In this document: positions 10,572 through 19,309 of the stretch, piece after piece
Layout of the letters: each line of letters begins with the position of its first letter
Numbering within the stretch: the stretch's first letter is position 1
Assembly (NCBI GenBank): GCA_017161655.1
Contig: JADFCV010000005.1
Coordinates: forward strand, 75,985 to 139,984
Source: Candidatus Sumerlaeota bacterium
GTDB taxonomy: Bacteria; Sumerlaeota; Sumerlaeia; Sumerlaeales; Sumerlaeaceae
DNA: 64,000 nucleotides
Direction: 5' to 3'
Position numbers and translations under genes: made by a program
The notes under the pieces: generated by a model
Seen by the model: the letters and a program-made list of their open reading frames with translations, nothing else
The model's database searches: none
What the model was told of the DNA's origin: nothing

Positions 10572-12416
10572 TCAAGGCTTCCACTGGAGGAGGGGACAAT
10601 TCGGATCGCGCATGACGGCTTGCTCGCCATACTCCAAAGCAGTGTTCGTTTCTCCCAACGCATCCGCAGCAAGGGCTGCCAAAGCATAAGCTGCTGCAGC
10701 CCCATTCGAAATTTTTATCGCACTGCCGATTTCGCGTAGAGCGCGCTCACGTTGCTCCGCATTCCGGACCGCCGCCAAAAAGCGCTGCGGAGCAAAAGGG
10801 TTTGCAAGTCGAAACTCGCCCGCCAGCACATCTGACGCCGCTTCCGCACGATGCACGAAAATCGCATAGTCATCATCGAAAAACACGAGAGCCCACTCCG
10901 GACTGTTCGTAAGACGATTTGCCAGATGCACAGGATCGCCGAAGGCATCGCGAGTTTCGATGGCGAATGTGTTTACGCCGTAGCGCTGTCTCAGCGTCTC
11001 GATGCTGAGCCGATTCTCCTCCGCAGCGAGGTAATCCGCCCAAACTTTCGGATCGTACACGTCAAGCCTTCCGTCGATGAAGACTGGCAACCGTGAGCCC
11101 AGATGATAGAGCAGGTATCCCCCCATGCTGTAACTGTTAAAAAGTTTTTGGGGGACAGGCATCTGTTCGAGAAATTCGGTTGGTATGCACGGCAACATCT
11201 TCGCATTGACTCCCGTCACCGGCAGCCCATTTCCCATTTCCAGTGCGCCCGTGTATTGCAGCGTGCAGATTCCGACGGCCCCGCCTATGGCGGCTCCCCG
11301 CAACCACGAACGATGTTTTTCCCACTGGTTCCGAAGCTCTTCCAGGTAGGGAAGTGCGAGAATAGGTATTCCCGTCGCGAAAAGTCCGGCTTGGCGGCGT
11401 TGCCAAAAGGCAAATAGAGCAAGAAAGAGAACTCCGCCGACATGCCACACTTTTTGGCGCGATGCTCCCTTTTTCCAGGCTAACCACCACAACGCGGCGA
11501 GAGCAGCGATTCCTACGTAATGAGGCCACGGCAAATTGAATCCAGGCAAGTAAACCAGAGGCATCCACTCGAAAATAAGCATTCTCACCCCAGGAATGGC
11601 GCGAATCTTGGCAGCCAGCTCGACGATACGCCAACCATAGGGATTGGCAATCCAGGCAATGGAGGTGATTCCTGCGATGACGAGAAATTTCGATGGGACG
11701 TTTCCGTCGGCGGATTGACGCATTTGCACGAAAACGCCGGCAACTGCGATCCAGAGGATAATCAGTCCCGCCAGAAAACCCGCATGAAGATTTGCCCACA
11801 CTGCGATAACCAATGGCAATAGCCAGAGGTACCACGGCGGAGACTGCTTTCCGATGTTCCAATGATCGATGCCCTGCAGGAGGGCCAGAAATAGCGGAAG
11901 GCATGCAAGACTCAGCAAATCCGGACGAGGGTTAAAACGCATGTACCCGGCCAGTATCGAACACAGGACGACAATTGCCGCAAGCTCGCCCCCCGCCTTC
12001 CGCTTGAGTGCCAGCACGTAGATCAGCCCGTAGATACAAGCTGTGGTCATGGTCACCAGAAAAGTGAGGCCAGGCGGACCCCACTTTTGGAAAATGCTTT
12101 GCATCACCACCGACGTGAACCAGCCGGAGGAAATCCACTCCCTGCCGCTCGCAGTATGGGAGAAAATGTCTCGATCAAGCACCTTCCCGTGTTCAAGAAA
12201 GTAACGTCCATGTGCCATGTGAAACCAGCAGTCGGGGTCATTGATAGGACGCACAGTGACGAAAACAAGAACGACCAAAATCAGTAGGGGATAGATTCCC
12301 CACTCCCATATCCGCTGCCAGCGGTCGAAAGGACGATTCAAAGAGCTGCTGGTCTTTGGCGAAGTGCCCTCTCTCCCCGGGAGCGAGCGGTGGGAGACCC
12401 CGCGCCTACGCGACAT
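10572..12416 (-). CDS. Polytopic membrane protein, GT-C glycosyltransferase-like, with TPR-like tail
   Basis: 614 residues. A basic N-terminal tail precedes about ten hydrophobic segments. The first outer loop has INDPDCWFHMAHGRYF, the acidic D.D..H signature of GT-C-like membrane proteins. After the membrane part comes GGYLLYHLGSRLPVFIDGR and Y(D/N)P, a soluble domain common in this poorly named family. The last 60 residues form TPR-like helices. It probably handles lipid-linked sugars in the envelope; this is inference. The ATG at 12416 overlaps the stop of the SAM-enzyme gene by 11 bases, suggesting translational coupling; a TTG at 12425 is the alternative start. Confidence 0.7.
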   Translation of the reverse strand: MSRRRGVSHRSLPGREGTSPKTSSSLNRPFDRWQRIWEWGIYPLLILVVLVFVTVRPINDPDCWFHMAHGRYFLEHGKVLDRDIFSHTASGREWISSGWFTSVVMQSIFQKWGPPGLTFLVTMTTACIYGLIYVLALKRKAGGELAAIVVLCSILAGYMRFNPRPDLLSLACLPLFLALLQGIDHWNIGKQSPPWYLWLLPLVIAVWANLHAGFLAGLIILWIAVAGVFVQMRQSADGNVPSKFLVIAGITSIAWIANPYGWRIVELAAKIRAIPGVRMLIFEWMPLVYLPGFNLPWPHYVGIAALAALWWLAWKKGASRQKVWHVGGVLFLALFAFWQRRQAGLFATGIPILALPYLEELRNQWEKHRSWLRGAAIGGAVGICTLQYTGALEMGNGLPVTGVNAKMLPCIPTEFLEQMPVPQKLFNSYSMGGYLLYHLGSRLPVFIDGRLDVYDPKVWADYLAAEENRLSIETLRQRYGVNTFAIETRDAFGDPVHLANRLTNSPEWALVFFDDDYAIFVHRAEAASDVLAGEFRLANPFAPQRFLAAVRNAEQRERALREIGSAIKISNGAAAAYALAALAADALGETNTALEYGEQAVMRDPNCPLLQWKP

Positions 12417-13290
12417 TTTCCCCAACCTTCTTGATTGTGACCTTGTCGAGCAAACGCAAATTCATGGCATGGTGGGCGTTCCCTAAGTTAATGCCAATTT
12501 CGAGCGTTCCTAATGATCCCCAGTAGGCGACGGGCTCACCTGGTTTCACATCACCGAACGTATTGCAGATGCGCGTCAGTTCGTAATCTTTTACTGCAAC
12601 ACTTACGACTGGTAAAGTGGAAGCACTTTTCTTGCCACTCCTGCTGCGCGAGCCTTTTTGGGAAAAACTCTTTTCGAATAACACTCGCGTGATATTTGTC
12701 ACCGCGTTTCCAAATCGGTCAAAATAGATGATATTGCCTTCGATGTAGCCGCGGTCATAGGACGCGGTGGCTGTCGCCAAGCGAAAGCATTCGGTCTGTT
12801 GCGGAGCGATTTCTTCAATCGGCACTCCTGAGGCGATGTGCGCTGCCACGGGAGCAAAAATGTCGCGCCCATGGAACGTGGAGCTAATCTCTTCCAAGAA
12901 ATAGGCCTGGTTCGAAATAAGACGGCAATCCCATTGCTTGGCTCCCTGAAGGACAAGGCCCAGCAGTCCGTTGTTTGGCGCCACAAAGATCTTTCCGTCG
13001 GCTTGAGCAATGATAGGTTCGCGCACCGTGCCTACACCTGGATCAACCACGGCCACGAAAATCGTGCCGGCGGGGAAATACCGCTGCATCGCATTGAGCA
13101 AGAGAGCCCCTTCTGCGATGGAATGAGGTGAAATGCCGTGCGTGAGATCGACAATTTGCACGCCAGGGCAAATCGAGAGAATGACGCCTTTCATTGCACC
13201 CACATACCAGCCGTCCCATCCAAAATCGGTCAGCAAAGCGATGAGCGGGGATTTGGCTTCAGAGGGCGAGCTGCATTTCTTCTTGGCCAC
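12406..13290 (-). CDS. SAM hydroxide adenosyltransferase (DUF62 family)
   Basis: 294-residue member of the S-adenosyl-L-methionine hydrolase/chlorinase-fluorinase family. Housekeeping members use water (hydroxide) to cleave SAM to adenosine plus methionine. Motifs: LLTDFGWDGWYVGAMKGVIL, VDLTHGISPHSI, VAVVDPGVGTVR (Asp and Arg of the catalytic triad), APNNGLL, and STFHGRDIFAPVAAHI (the triad His). RFGNAVTNI lies in the C-terminal domain. The long upstream frame is noncoding in character; GTG at 13290 has GGAGG 6 bases before it and overlaps the upstream gene by 32 bases. The halogenase-specific loop cannot be judged by eye, so hydrolase is the safer call. Confidence 0.88.
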   Translation of the reverse strand: MAKKKCSSPSEAKSPLIALLTDFGWDGWYVGAMKGVILSICPGVQIVDLTHGISPHSIAEGALLLNAMQRYFPAGTIFVAVVDPGVGTVREPIIAQADGKIFVAPNNGLLGLVLQGAKQWDCRLISNQAYFLEEISSTFHGRDIFAPVAAHIASGVPIEEIAPQQTECFRLATATASYDRGYIEGNIIYFDRFGNAVTNITRVLFEKSFSQKGSRSRSGKKSASTLPVVSVAVKDYELTRICNTFGDVKPGEPVAYWGSLGTLEIGINLGNAHHAMNLRLLDKVTIKKVGENVA

Positions 13291-15418
13291 GTGACGCCTC
13301 CTTTGGAGGAGATAATGCTTTTTTTGCGGAAGGCTCTTGAGGAGAAGTTGTGTCTTGGTCGGTTTGGTTCTGGTTGCGCAATTCGACCTTTTCCCGACTT
13401 TGGCTTGTCTCGTTCTGTTCCGACATCGCCGCGTGGGCTCCCGCAGTAGTCGCGCCGGCGCGCTGCGAAGTTTTCTGCAATGTAGCCGACGATTTTCTTT
13501 CCTCGGGAGCCACGAGGAGGGGCATGTCGTCAGCACGGCGAGGGTTTTGTGCCGCACTTAGCATTCGCACTGCGAGCAATGCCTGAGTTGTCAACGCGTC
13601 CCCACTGAAGATTTCAATCTTGGGAACCCCTTGTGCCTCAAAAACGCGAAGAGGTTTGGCCCCAAAATGGAGCGCTCGCTCACGGTTGCCAAAGAACCCC
13701 TGTCGCACCTGCAAAACGTAATAATCGTACGGCTCGTTCGCTGCCACATAAATGCCGTCACCCGAAAGGAGTCCCCACCCCTGCAAATTCAGAAAAACGA
13801 GTTCATTCAGCGCCAGTGGTTTGAACTTCGTACCAGGCTTTGTCAGTGAGTTGAGGTAATCTATGACCTCTTCATTGACCGCCTCGCCCCAGTACGCCGT
13901 TTCAAATCCTTTCTCATATGCACCCTTGGCGCCGCCAATGAGAGAATTGAAAAAGTTCAGTTCGTCAGGATGCACTTTCTTAATTGTTCGGATATTCCAC
14001 CCGATCATTAAGAAAGCCAGAACGACCCAGGCCCGGCATCCCCACATTGCAAGTGGTCTTCGTTTTTCCGCCAAAGCACATAGTTGCGACCACACCCAAT
14101 CGAATCCACCTGCAGCGATCAGCGCGAGAAAGGGAAATGCGCCAAAGAAAAGGCGCTCTCCATCGTACTTCGGAGCATTCGGCAAAGCGCACACACCGAC
14201 AAGGGTTGCGGCAAGCATGAGATAAAGCATCGGTACTGGACGTTTGCGGCAGCGCCCAACAATGGCGAGCATTCCAAGAATGATCAGGAGCAGAGTCCAA
14301 GCCGGAACGCTAATCGCCGTGATGACAAAAGGATAGTGCCAGGGAGCAGGCGGACCATAAACATAGCCCCACATTTGGCCCATGTAAAAAACTGCTGTCC
14401 TTTGGTGAGCGGCGTAGAACTTCACGTACTCAGCGAGCCGGGTGAGTGGGTCCCACCAAAGCCATGGCCATAAAGCAAAGGCGACCAGCGGCGAGCCAAG
14501 GCTCATTGCGAAGATATTCGAGGCATAATCCCGACGATAATAAAGTTGCCCCCACACAAGAAGAGCCAGTGGCAAACATAGCGCTGTCACCTTCGTGTCG
14601 AATGCTAGCCCAAAAGCGATTGCGGTGAGAATGGATAACCAGGGCCGCTTGATGGCTGCCAGATAAGCCCACGTCAGGAAAACAACCGCAAACGCGAATA
14701 GCGTCTCCGAGGCCGCGATATGAGCGTGGCCAAAGACTCGAGGCATGAGCCAGTAGGCCGTAGCGCCAATGAAGCCAGGCAGTCGACCAAATGTGCGCGC
14801 ACCAACGATATAAAGCAGAGCCACAGTAAGTCCGAAAAACAGCGCGATTGGCAGACGCATCGCGTGCATTTCCGAAACCCCGTAGCCAGTAAGCAAGGAA
14901 AGCCCCAGGCCGATAACTGTTTTGGGGACCGGAGCTACTTCTGGGTGAAGTGGGTCTTCTCCTGTGACCTCCAGTCCCCAGGCTTGGTCGATAGCTGCTG
15001 GTTCGAGCAAGCTCAGCTTGCCGCGGCACAAATCGATGATCCATTGGCCCGCACTTGCCGCCGGACGCAAATAAAGCGCCTCGTCCCAGGAGTGCCCTAT
15101 TCCCCGATAGGTCAGGATGACGGAAAGGATTGCTCCCGCACACAAGATCACTGCTAGCAGGAAATCCAGCAAACGTGTGCTGCGCTGGAAATAGGGATCG
15201 ACCAGATCGTCGTGCCGTCGGGTCCAGTGCCAATCTCCGCTTGCTTCTTTCTCCCCCGGCTTAGGCTCCGGTTTGGACTCGGGAGAATTAAGCCCCACAA
15301 TTTTCAGGCGAGGTGCCTCCGCGAAGCGATCACGCACGCTCTCCGGGCTGGCGGAAGAAGTGCTTGGCGCAGCTTTTGGCGTAGGTGTCGATGAATCCGC
15401 CTTTTTCTTTCGTGGCAT
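13259..15418 (-). CDS. Membrane glycosyltransferase, ArnT/PMT (GT39/GT83)-like
   Basis: 719 residues. An 85-residue charged cytoplasmic N-terminus leads to about ten transmembrane segments. The first large periplasmic loop carries GHSWDEALYL, whose Asp-Glu pair matches the catalytic acid of GT-C enzymes that take sugars from polyprenyl phosphates. A long soluble C-terminus ends in a Lys/Glu/Gln-rich tail. The ATG at 15418 has GGGAGGATG upstream and sits one base after the recJ stop, so it is cotranscribed with recJ. Acceptor and donor are unknown. Confidence 0.8.
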   Translation of the reverse strand: MPRKKKADSSTPTPKAAPSTSSASPESVRDRFAEAPRLKIVGLNSPESKPEPKPGEKEASGDWHWTRRHDDLVDPYFQRSTRLLDFLLAVILCAGAILSVILTYRGIGHSWDEALYLRPAASAGQWIIDLCRGKLSLLEPAAIDQAWGLEVTGEDPLHPEVAPVPKTVIGLGLSLLTGYGVSEMHAMRLPIALFFGLTVALLYIVGARTFGRLPGFIGATAYWLMPRVFGHAHIAASETLFAFAVVFLTWAYLAAIKRPWLSILTAIAFGLAFDTKVTALCLPLALLVWGQLYYRRDYASNIFAMSLGSPLVAFALWPWLWWDPLTRLAEYVKFYAAHQRTAVFYMGQMWGYVYGPPAPWHYPFVITAISVPAWTLLLIILGMLAIVGRCRKRPVPMLYLMLAATLVGVCALPNAPKYDGERLFFGAFPFLALIAAGGFDWVWSQLCALAEKRRPLAMWGCRAWVVLAFLMIGWNIRTIKKVHPDELNFFNSLIGGAKGAYEKGFETAYWGEAVNEEVIDYLNSLTKPGTKFKPLALNELVFLNLQGWGLLSGDGIYVAANEPYDYYVLQVRQGFFGNRERALHFGAKPLRVFEAQGVPKIEIFSGDALTTQALLAVRMLSAAQNPRRADDMPLLVAPEERKSSATLQKTSQRAGATTAGAHAAMSEQNETSQSREKVELRNQNQTDQDTTSPQEPSAKKALSPPKEASRGQEEMQLAL

Positions 15419-15419
15419 A

Positions 15420-17204
15420 TCATCCTCCCATGAAGCGGAGATCTTTGAGTTCCATCACCGCTTTTCGTCTTCCGGTAAAGTCGTCAGAGGTAGGCGAGAA
15501 GGCCGCTTCCAACAAATCATAGCGTTGTTGGCGCAGCCGTTCCAGCAGCATGCCAAGCCCAAAACCAATAGCGTCAAAAACCTCTCCATCGCGCGACAAC
15601 CGGAGTTTGAGATGGTTCGAGCCAACCACACGTGGTTCCTCAATGAGGCGTAGATGCGACATTGAAAGCACCGGATGGGGATTCCCCTCGCCGTAGGGCT
15701 CAAGGCTGGCGAGGGCATCAAGGAGGGGAATACCAAATTCCCGGGGTGAGATCTCGGCGTCTATCGTAAGCTCAGGAACCAGCTCTTCTGGTTCGAGATG
15801 TCTATGTGCGTACTCATTAATGGCGGTGCGGAAACGATGAATTTCCTTTGCGTGAAGCCGAAGTCCTGCAGCATGGGCATGTCCGCCCCATTCCAGGAGC
15901 AGGTCGCTCGTTGCTGCCAGTGCTTCGTGCAGATTAAAAGATTCGGGACTTCGTCCCGATCCGTGCGCGTAATCGTCTTGTCGTGAGAGGACAATAGCCG
16001 GTCGGCAGTAAGCGTCGGTGAGCCGCGACGCCACAATCCCAAGCACACCAATGTGCCAATCGTCGCCATGCACCACAAGGATTGGTTCGTCTTCCAGGTC
16101 AATCTCTTTCTCGACAAAGCGTTGGCATCGGCGAAGAATGTTCGCTTCGAGGTCACGGCGCGCATCGTTGAAAGAGTCCAGGTTCGACGCGATCTGTTCA
16201 GCCCGACGGACATCGCCCGTCGTCAGCAGCTCCACGCACACACCTGCATGGTCTGTTCGGCCAGCTGCGTTGAGACGAGGAGCGATTCGAAAGGAAATCG
16301 TTTGTGTTGTCAGGGTCGCGGGATCAATGCCCCACACAGAACACATGACGTTCACGCGCAGATTTGGTGTCTCGCGCATCCATCGCAACGCATGCGTCAC
16401 AAAGATTCGATTTTCGCCGACAAGTGGGACGATGTCGGCGACCGTGCCGATGGCCACTAAGTCAAACACCGAGCGTAAGAAAGCCCGCCCCTTGTCCGGG
16501 GCCACATGCATCGCTTTCAGCAGCGCATGGGCAAATTTGAATGCAACTCCAACACCTGAGAGAAACTTGAACGGATAAGGGCAATCAGCTCGATTCGGGT
16601 TTACGATTGCGTAAGCCTCTGGTAGCTCGCGGCCAGGGCGATGGTGATCCGTAATAACAAGATCGACCCCACGTCTTTTCGCATGCGCTGCCTCGGCCAC
16701 GGCCGTGATGCCATTGTCGACGGTGACAATGACTCTCGTTCCGCGCCGTGCAAGCTCTTCAACAGCTTCGGTGTTCAGACCGTATCCCTCCTCGATGCGG
16801 TGGGGAATATAGTACCGCACGTCGTGGCCCAAGAACCGAAAAAGGTGCACCATTAAAGCAGTAGCGGTGGTCCCGTCACTGTCGTAGTCGCCGTAAACAG
16901 TGATTGGCTCATCACGGCGCAGGGCGTCAACCACCCGCTCGACGGCCTTTTCCATGTCAGCAAGCTGAAACGGGTCAAGTAGGTCTGCCAGGCGGGGCGA
17001 CAGAAAACGTTCGATCGACTCGGACATCATGGCAGAGCCGAATTCAGCTTCCTGCATGCGACCAGCGACAATCCGTGCCACCACGGGGTTCAGCTTATTG
17101 TCCGTTGCAAGCAGGTGGGCGAGATTGTGGTCCACGGGTCGGATTCGCCAGCGGTAAGGCCGCTCTACCTGCTTTTGAAATTTTTTTCGGCTCTTAAGAG
17201 TCAT
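15420..17204 (-). CDS. recJ: Single-stranded-DNA-specific exonuclease RecJ
   Basis: 594-residue 5'-3' ssDNA exonuclease of recombination and mismatch or base-excision repair. The DHH-family phosphoesterase core is clear: VYGDYDSDG (106-111), TVDNGI (about 161), ITDHHRPG (DHH at 186-188) and NPNRADCPYP, followed by LSGVGVAFK. The DHHA1 part has HAHAAGLRL (the GGHxxAAG-type motif), and an OB domain closes the protein. The ATG at 17204 has only a weak ribosome-binding site. It follows an SDR gene by 116 bases. Confidence 0.95.
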   Translation of the reverse strand: MTLKSRKKFQKQVERPYRWRIRPVDHNLAHLLATDNKLNPVVARIVAGRMQEAEFGSAMMSESIERFLSPRLADLLDPFQLADMEKAVERVVDALRRDEPITVYGDYDSDGTTATALMVHLFRFLGHDVRYYIPHRIEEGYGLNTEAVEELARRGTRVIVTVDNGITAVAEAAHAKRRGVDLVITDHHRPGRELPEAYAIVNPNRADCPYPFKFLSGVGVAFKFAHALLKAMHVAPDKGRAFLRSVFDLVAIGTVADIVPLVGENRIFVTHALRWMRETPNLRVNVMCSVWGIDPATLTTQTISFRIAPRLNAAGRTDHAGVCVELLTTGDVRRAEQIASNLDSFNDARRDLEANILRRCQRFVEKEIDLEDEPILVVHGDDWHIGVLGIVASRLTDAYCRPAIVLSRQDDYAHGSGRSPESFNLHEALAATSDLLLEWGGHAHAAGLRLHAKEIHRFRTAINEYAHRHLEPEELVPELTIDAEISPREFGIPLLDALASLEPYGEGNPHPVLSMSHLRLIEEPRVVGSNHLKLRLSRDGEVFDAIGFGLGMLLERLRQQRYDLLEAAFSPTSDDFTGRRKAVMELKDLRFMGG

Positions 17205-17320
17205 CGGCGTTTATGTCGTTGTTCTTTGTGCTGCACAACGGACAAGGGGTCAAGATTCATGCCGAATCAAAAGGCATTTTTTATGATGAAGAAAGTGGTC
17301 CGGTGCCCCCAAAAGCGCTG

Positions 17321-18040
17321 TTAGCTAATTGTCGTGCCTCCATCTATGGTCAACGTACAACCCGTAACAAATTCGTTCTCGATCACAAAAGCGACAGCGC
17401 CAGCAATGTCCTGGGGATGACCAACTCTGCGAAGCAGAGAACGGTTCTTGATCGCATCGAGAATCGCCGGAGAGATCTCTGGTGGTGGCAAAACCGTGCC
17501 AGGTGCGATCGCCGCAACTCGAACTTGCGGAGCTAGCTCCTGCGCCAATACGAGCGTCGCGGTTTCCAGTCCCCCTTTTGACACAAGGTAAGGAAGATAG
17601 TTCGGGTAAGGACGATGCACACCACAATCTGTTAAATTGATAATCACTCCAGCGCCTCGTGTTTTCATCATCGCTCCCAGCCTGACTGCAAGAAGCACTG
17701 GAGCAGTGAGATTCACGTCGAGAATGTTTCGCCACTGCGCCAGAGTCACTTCTTTCAGCGGTGTGCGTGGGAAAATCGAAGCATTGTTGACAAGCACATC
17801 GATTGGCGGAAGTGTGCTGACGAACTCTTCGATCCGTTCTGGTTGATCGAAATCGGCTTGAACACAATCAGCCTGATATCCGCGGCACCGGAGGGCCTCC
17901 ACTAACGAGTTGGCTTCAGTTTCACTGCTATTGTAGTGGATAAACACGTGGGCCCCCAGTGCTGCAAGATGTTCCACGATTGTGCGTCCCACACGCCGTG
18001 CTCCCCCTGTGATGAGCACTCTCGATCCTTCAATTTTCAT
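17321..18040 (-). CDS. Short-chain dehydrogenase, pteridine-reductase-like
   Basis: 239-residue NAD(P)H-dependent reductase. The Rossmann motif is TGGARRVGRTI with the RR typical of pteridine reductases (PTR1/FolM), followed by NNAS (NNAG position). The active site has YxxxK (Tyr-Leu-Val-Ser-Lys, about 154-158). Where most SDRs have the catalytic Ser, it has Asp (NLTDCG), as in PTR1. This supports reduction of dihydropterin or folate. It is first in a run with recJ. GAGGAAC lies upstream of the ATG. The exact substrate is inference. Confidence 0.8.
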   Translation of the reverse strand: MKIEGSRVLITGGARRVGRTIVEHLAALGAHVFIHYNSSETEANSLVEALRCRGYQADCVQADFDQPERIEEFVSTLPPIDVLVNNASIFPRTPLKEVTLAQWRNILDVNLTAPVLLAVRLGAMMKTRGAGVIINLTDCGVHRPYPNYLPYLVSKGGLETATLVLAQELAPQVRVAAIAPGTVLPPPEISPAILDAIKNRSLLRRVGHPQDIAGAVAFVIENEFVTGCTLTIDGGTTIS

Positions 18041-18163
18041 GCCAGAAGTTCCTCAGTCATTCTAGCTTCTATTGGCAAGCCAGCATATTCTTACTTGGTT
18101 GCCTAACGCACCATAAATCCTTTTTCGTTGCGCGCACTTCTCGGTGCGTCACGATGATTCCCC
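18041..18163. other. Divergent intergenic region, SDR operon and heptose operon
   Basis: 123 bases that must hold both promoters. I could not pick a convincing -35/-10 pair on either strand. Confidence 0.4.
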
Positions 18164-18775
18164 ATGACTGCAGAAAAACGCCGACCAGCCGTCTTTCTTG
18201 ATCGCGATGGGACCATTTGCGAGGAAGTAGGATATCTCTCGCGACCCGAACAGCTTGTGCTTATTCCAGGGAGCGCTGCTGCCATTCAACTTCTAAACCA
18301 GCACGGCGTCTTCGCGGTGGTCACAACCAATCAGTCCGGTGTCGCCCGTGGGTTCTTTACAGAGACCGACGTCCATGCTGTCCATGACCATCTTCAGGAC
18401 CTCCTGGCGCGTGAAGGCGCAAAGCTGGACGCGATTTACTATTGCCCACATCATGCAGAAAAGGGACTGGGTTCCTATCGAGTGGCCTGCGAATGTCGAA
18501 AGCCCCTGCCTGGCATGATTCGACGTGCCGCCGACGACTTTCCTATCGACTTAGAAAATTCCTACGTCGTGGGAGACAAGCTCACCGATGTCGAATTCGG
18601 GAAGGCAAACGGCCTCCGCAGCGTTCTGGTTTTGACCGGATATGGACAAGACGAGTTGCAAAAAAAGCTCGTTGCAGCACCAGCACAGGAACCTGATTTT
18701 GTTGCAGAAAACCTTCAAGCAGCTGTTTCGTGGATTCTTAACGATCTTCGAAAACGAGGAGTGCTAGAACGTTGA
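18164..18775 (+). CDS. gmhB: D-glycero-D-manno-heptose-1,7-bisphosphate 7-phosphatase
   Basis: 203-residue HAD-family phosphatase removing the 7-phosphate during ADP-heptose synthesis for LPS inner core. The HAD nucleophile motif is FLDRDGT (Asp13 and Asp15), then TTNQSG, and KP within the Zn-loop. The zinc-binding residues typical of GmhB are visible as CPHH and CECRKP. VVGDKLTD gives the Mg-binding acids. The histidinol-phosphatase half of HisB is related, but the neighbours rfaE2 and a heptosyltransferase favour GmhB. Its stop overlaps the next start. Confidence 0.9.
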   Translation: MTAEKRRPAVFLDRDGTICEEVGYLSRPEQLVLIPGSAAAIQLLNQHGVFAVVTTNQSGVARGFFTETDVHAVHDHLQDLLAREGAKLDAIYYCPHHAEKGLGSYRVACECRKPLPGMIRRAADDFPIDLENSYVVGDKLTDVEFGKANGLRSVLVLTGYGQDELQKKLVAAPAQEPDFVAENLQAAVSWILNDLRKRGVLER

Positions 18776-19287
18776 CTGAAAAGCGTTATCCGCTGAAAAA
18801 GCTTGTCACGCTAGAAGAGGCCGTCGCTATTCGCGAGCAGCTAAGAGCCCAGGGCAAACGTGTGGTATTTGCTAATGGCTGCTTCGATGTTTTGCATGGC
18901 GGACATATCTCCTACCTTACGGACGCACGGCGGCAAGGTGATTGCCTTATCGTAGGCGTGAATTCTGACGTCAGCGAACGGGCGCTCAAAGGACCTTCGA
19001 GACCGATTTACGATGAGGCCGCACGCCTCGAAATTCTCGATGCCCTACGGTGCGTGGACTACCTTATACTCTTTGATGACCTCACGGTGGAACCGCTTCT
19101 CCGGGCGTTGCGTCCGGATGTTCATGCGAAAGGGACAGACTACACGAAGGACACCGTTCCCGAGCGTGCCATCGCCATCGAGCTTGGCTTTGAGACATAC
19201 ATCGCTGGAGCACCGAAGGAAAACTCCTCGCGCGATGTCATCTCCACCGTTCTTGAACGCTTCGGAAAAAACAAAAAACAGGCGTAA
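18772..19287 (+). CDS. rfaE2: D-glycero-beta-D-manno-heptose 1-phosphate adenylyltransferase
   Basis: 171-residue nucleotidyltransferase equal to the C-terminal domain of HldE. It joins AMP from ATP to heptose-1-phosphate, giving ADP-heptose. The motif NGCFDVLHGGHISYL holds the HxGH signature, and KGTDY and SSRDVI close the site. It is a stand-alone domain; the kinase half (HldA/RfaE1) is not in this window. The TTG start at 18772 overlaps the gmhB stop by four bases and has GAGGAG upstream. Confidence 0.92.
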   Translation: MTEKRYPLKKLVTLEEAVAIREQLRAQGKRVVFANGCFDVLHGGHISYLTDARRQGDCLIVGVNSDVSERALKGPSRPIYDEAARLEILDALRCVDYLILFDDLTVEPLLRALRPDVHAKGTDYTKDTVPERAIAIELGFETYIAGAPKENSSRDVISTVLERFGKNKKQA

Positions 19288-19309
19288 AAGCAGCGTAGGG
19301 AGCACCAAA

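Noticed and set aside
13291-13557. N-terminal extension of the SAM hydroxide adenosyltransferase frame
   Set aside because: It is Arg/Cys-rich shadow sequence of the upstream gene; GTG at 13290 with GGAGG is the better start.
19013-19309. N-terminal extension of the heptosyltransferase frame
   Set aside because: It overlaps rfaE2 in another frame, while TTG at 19310 has a Shine-Dalgarno and gives the family N-terminus.
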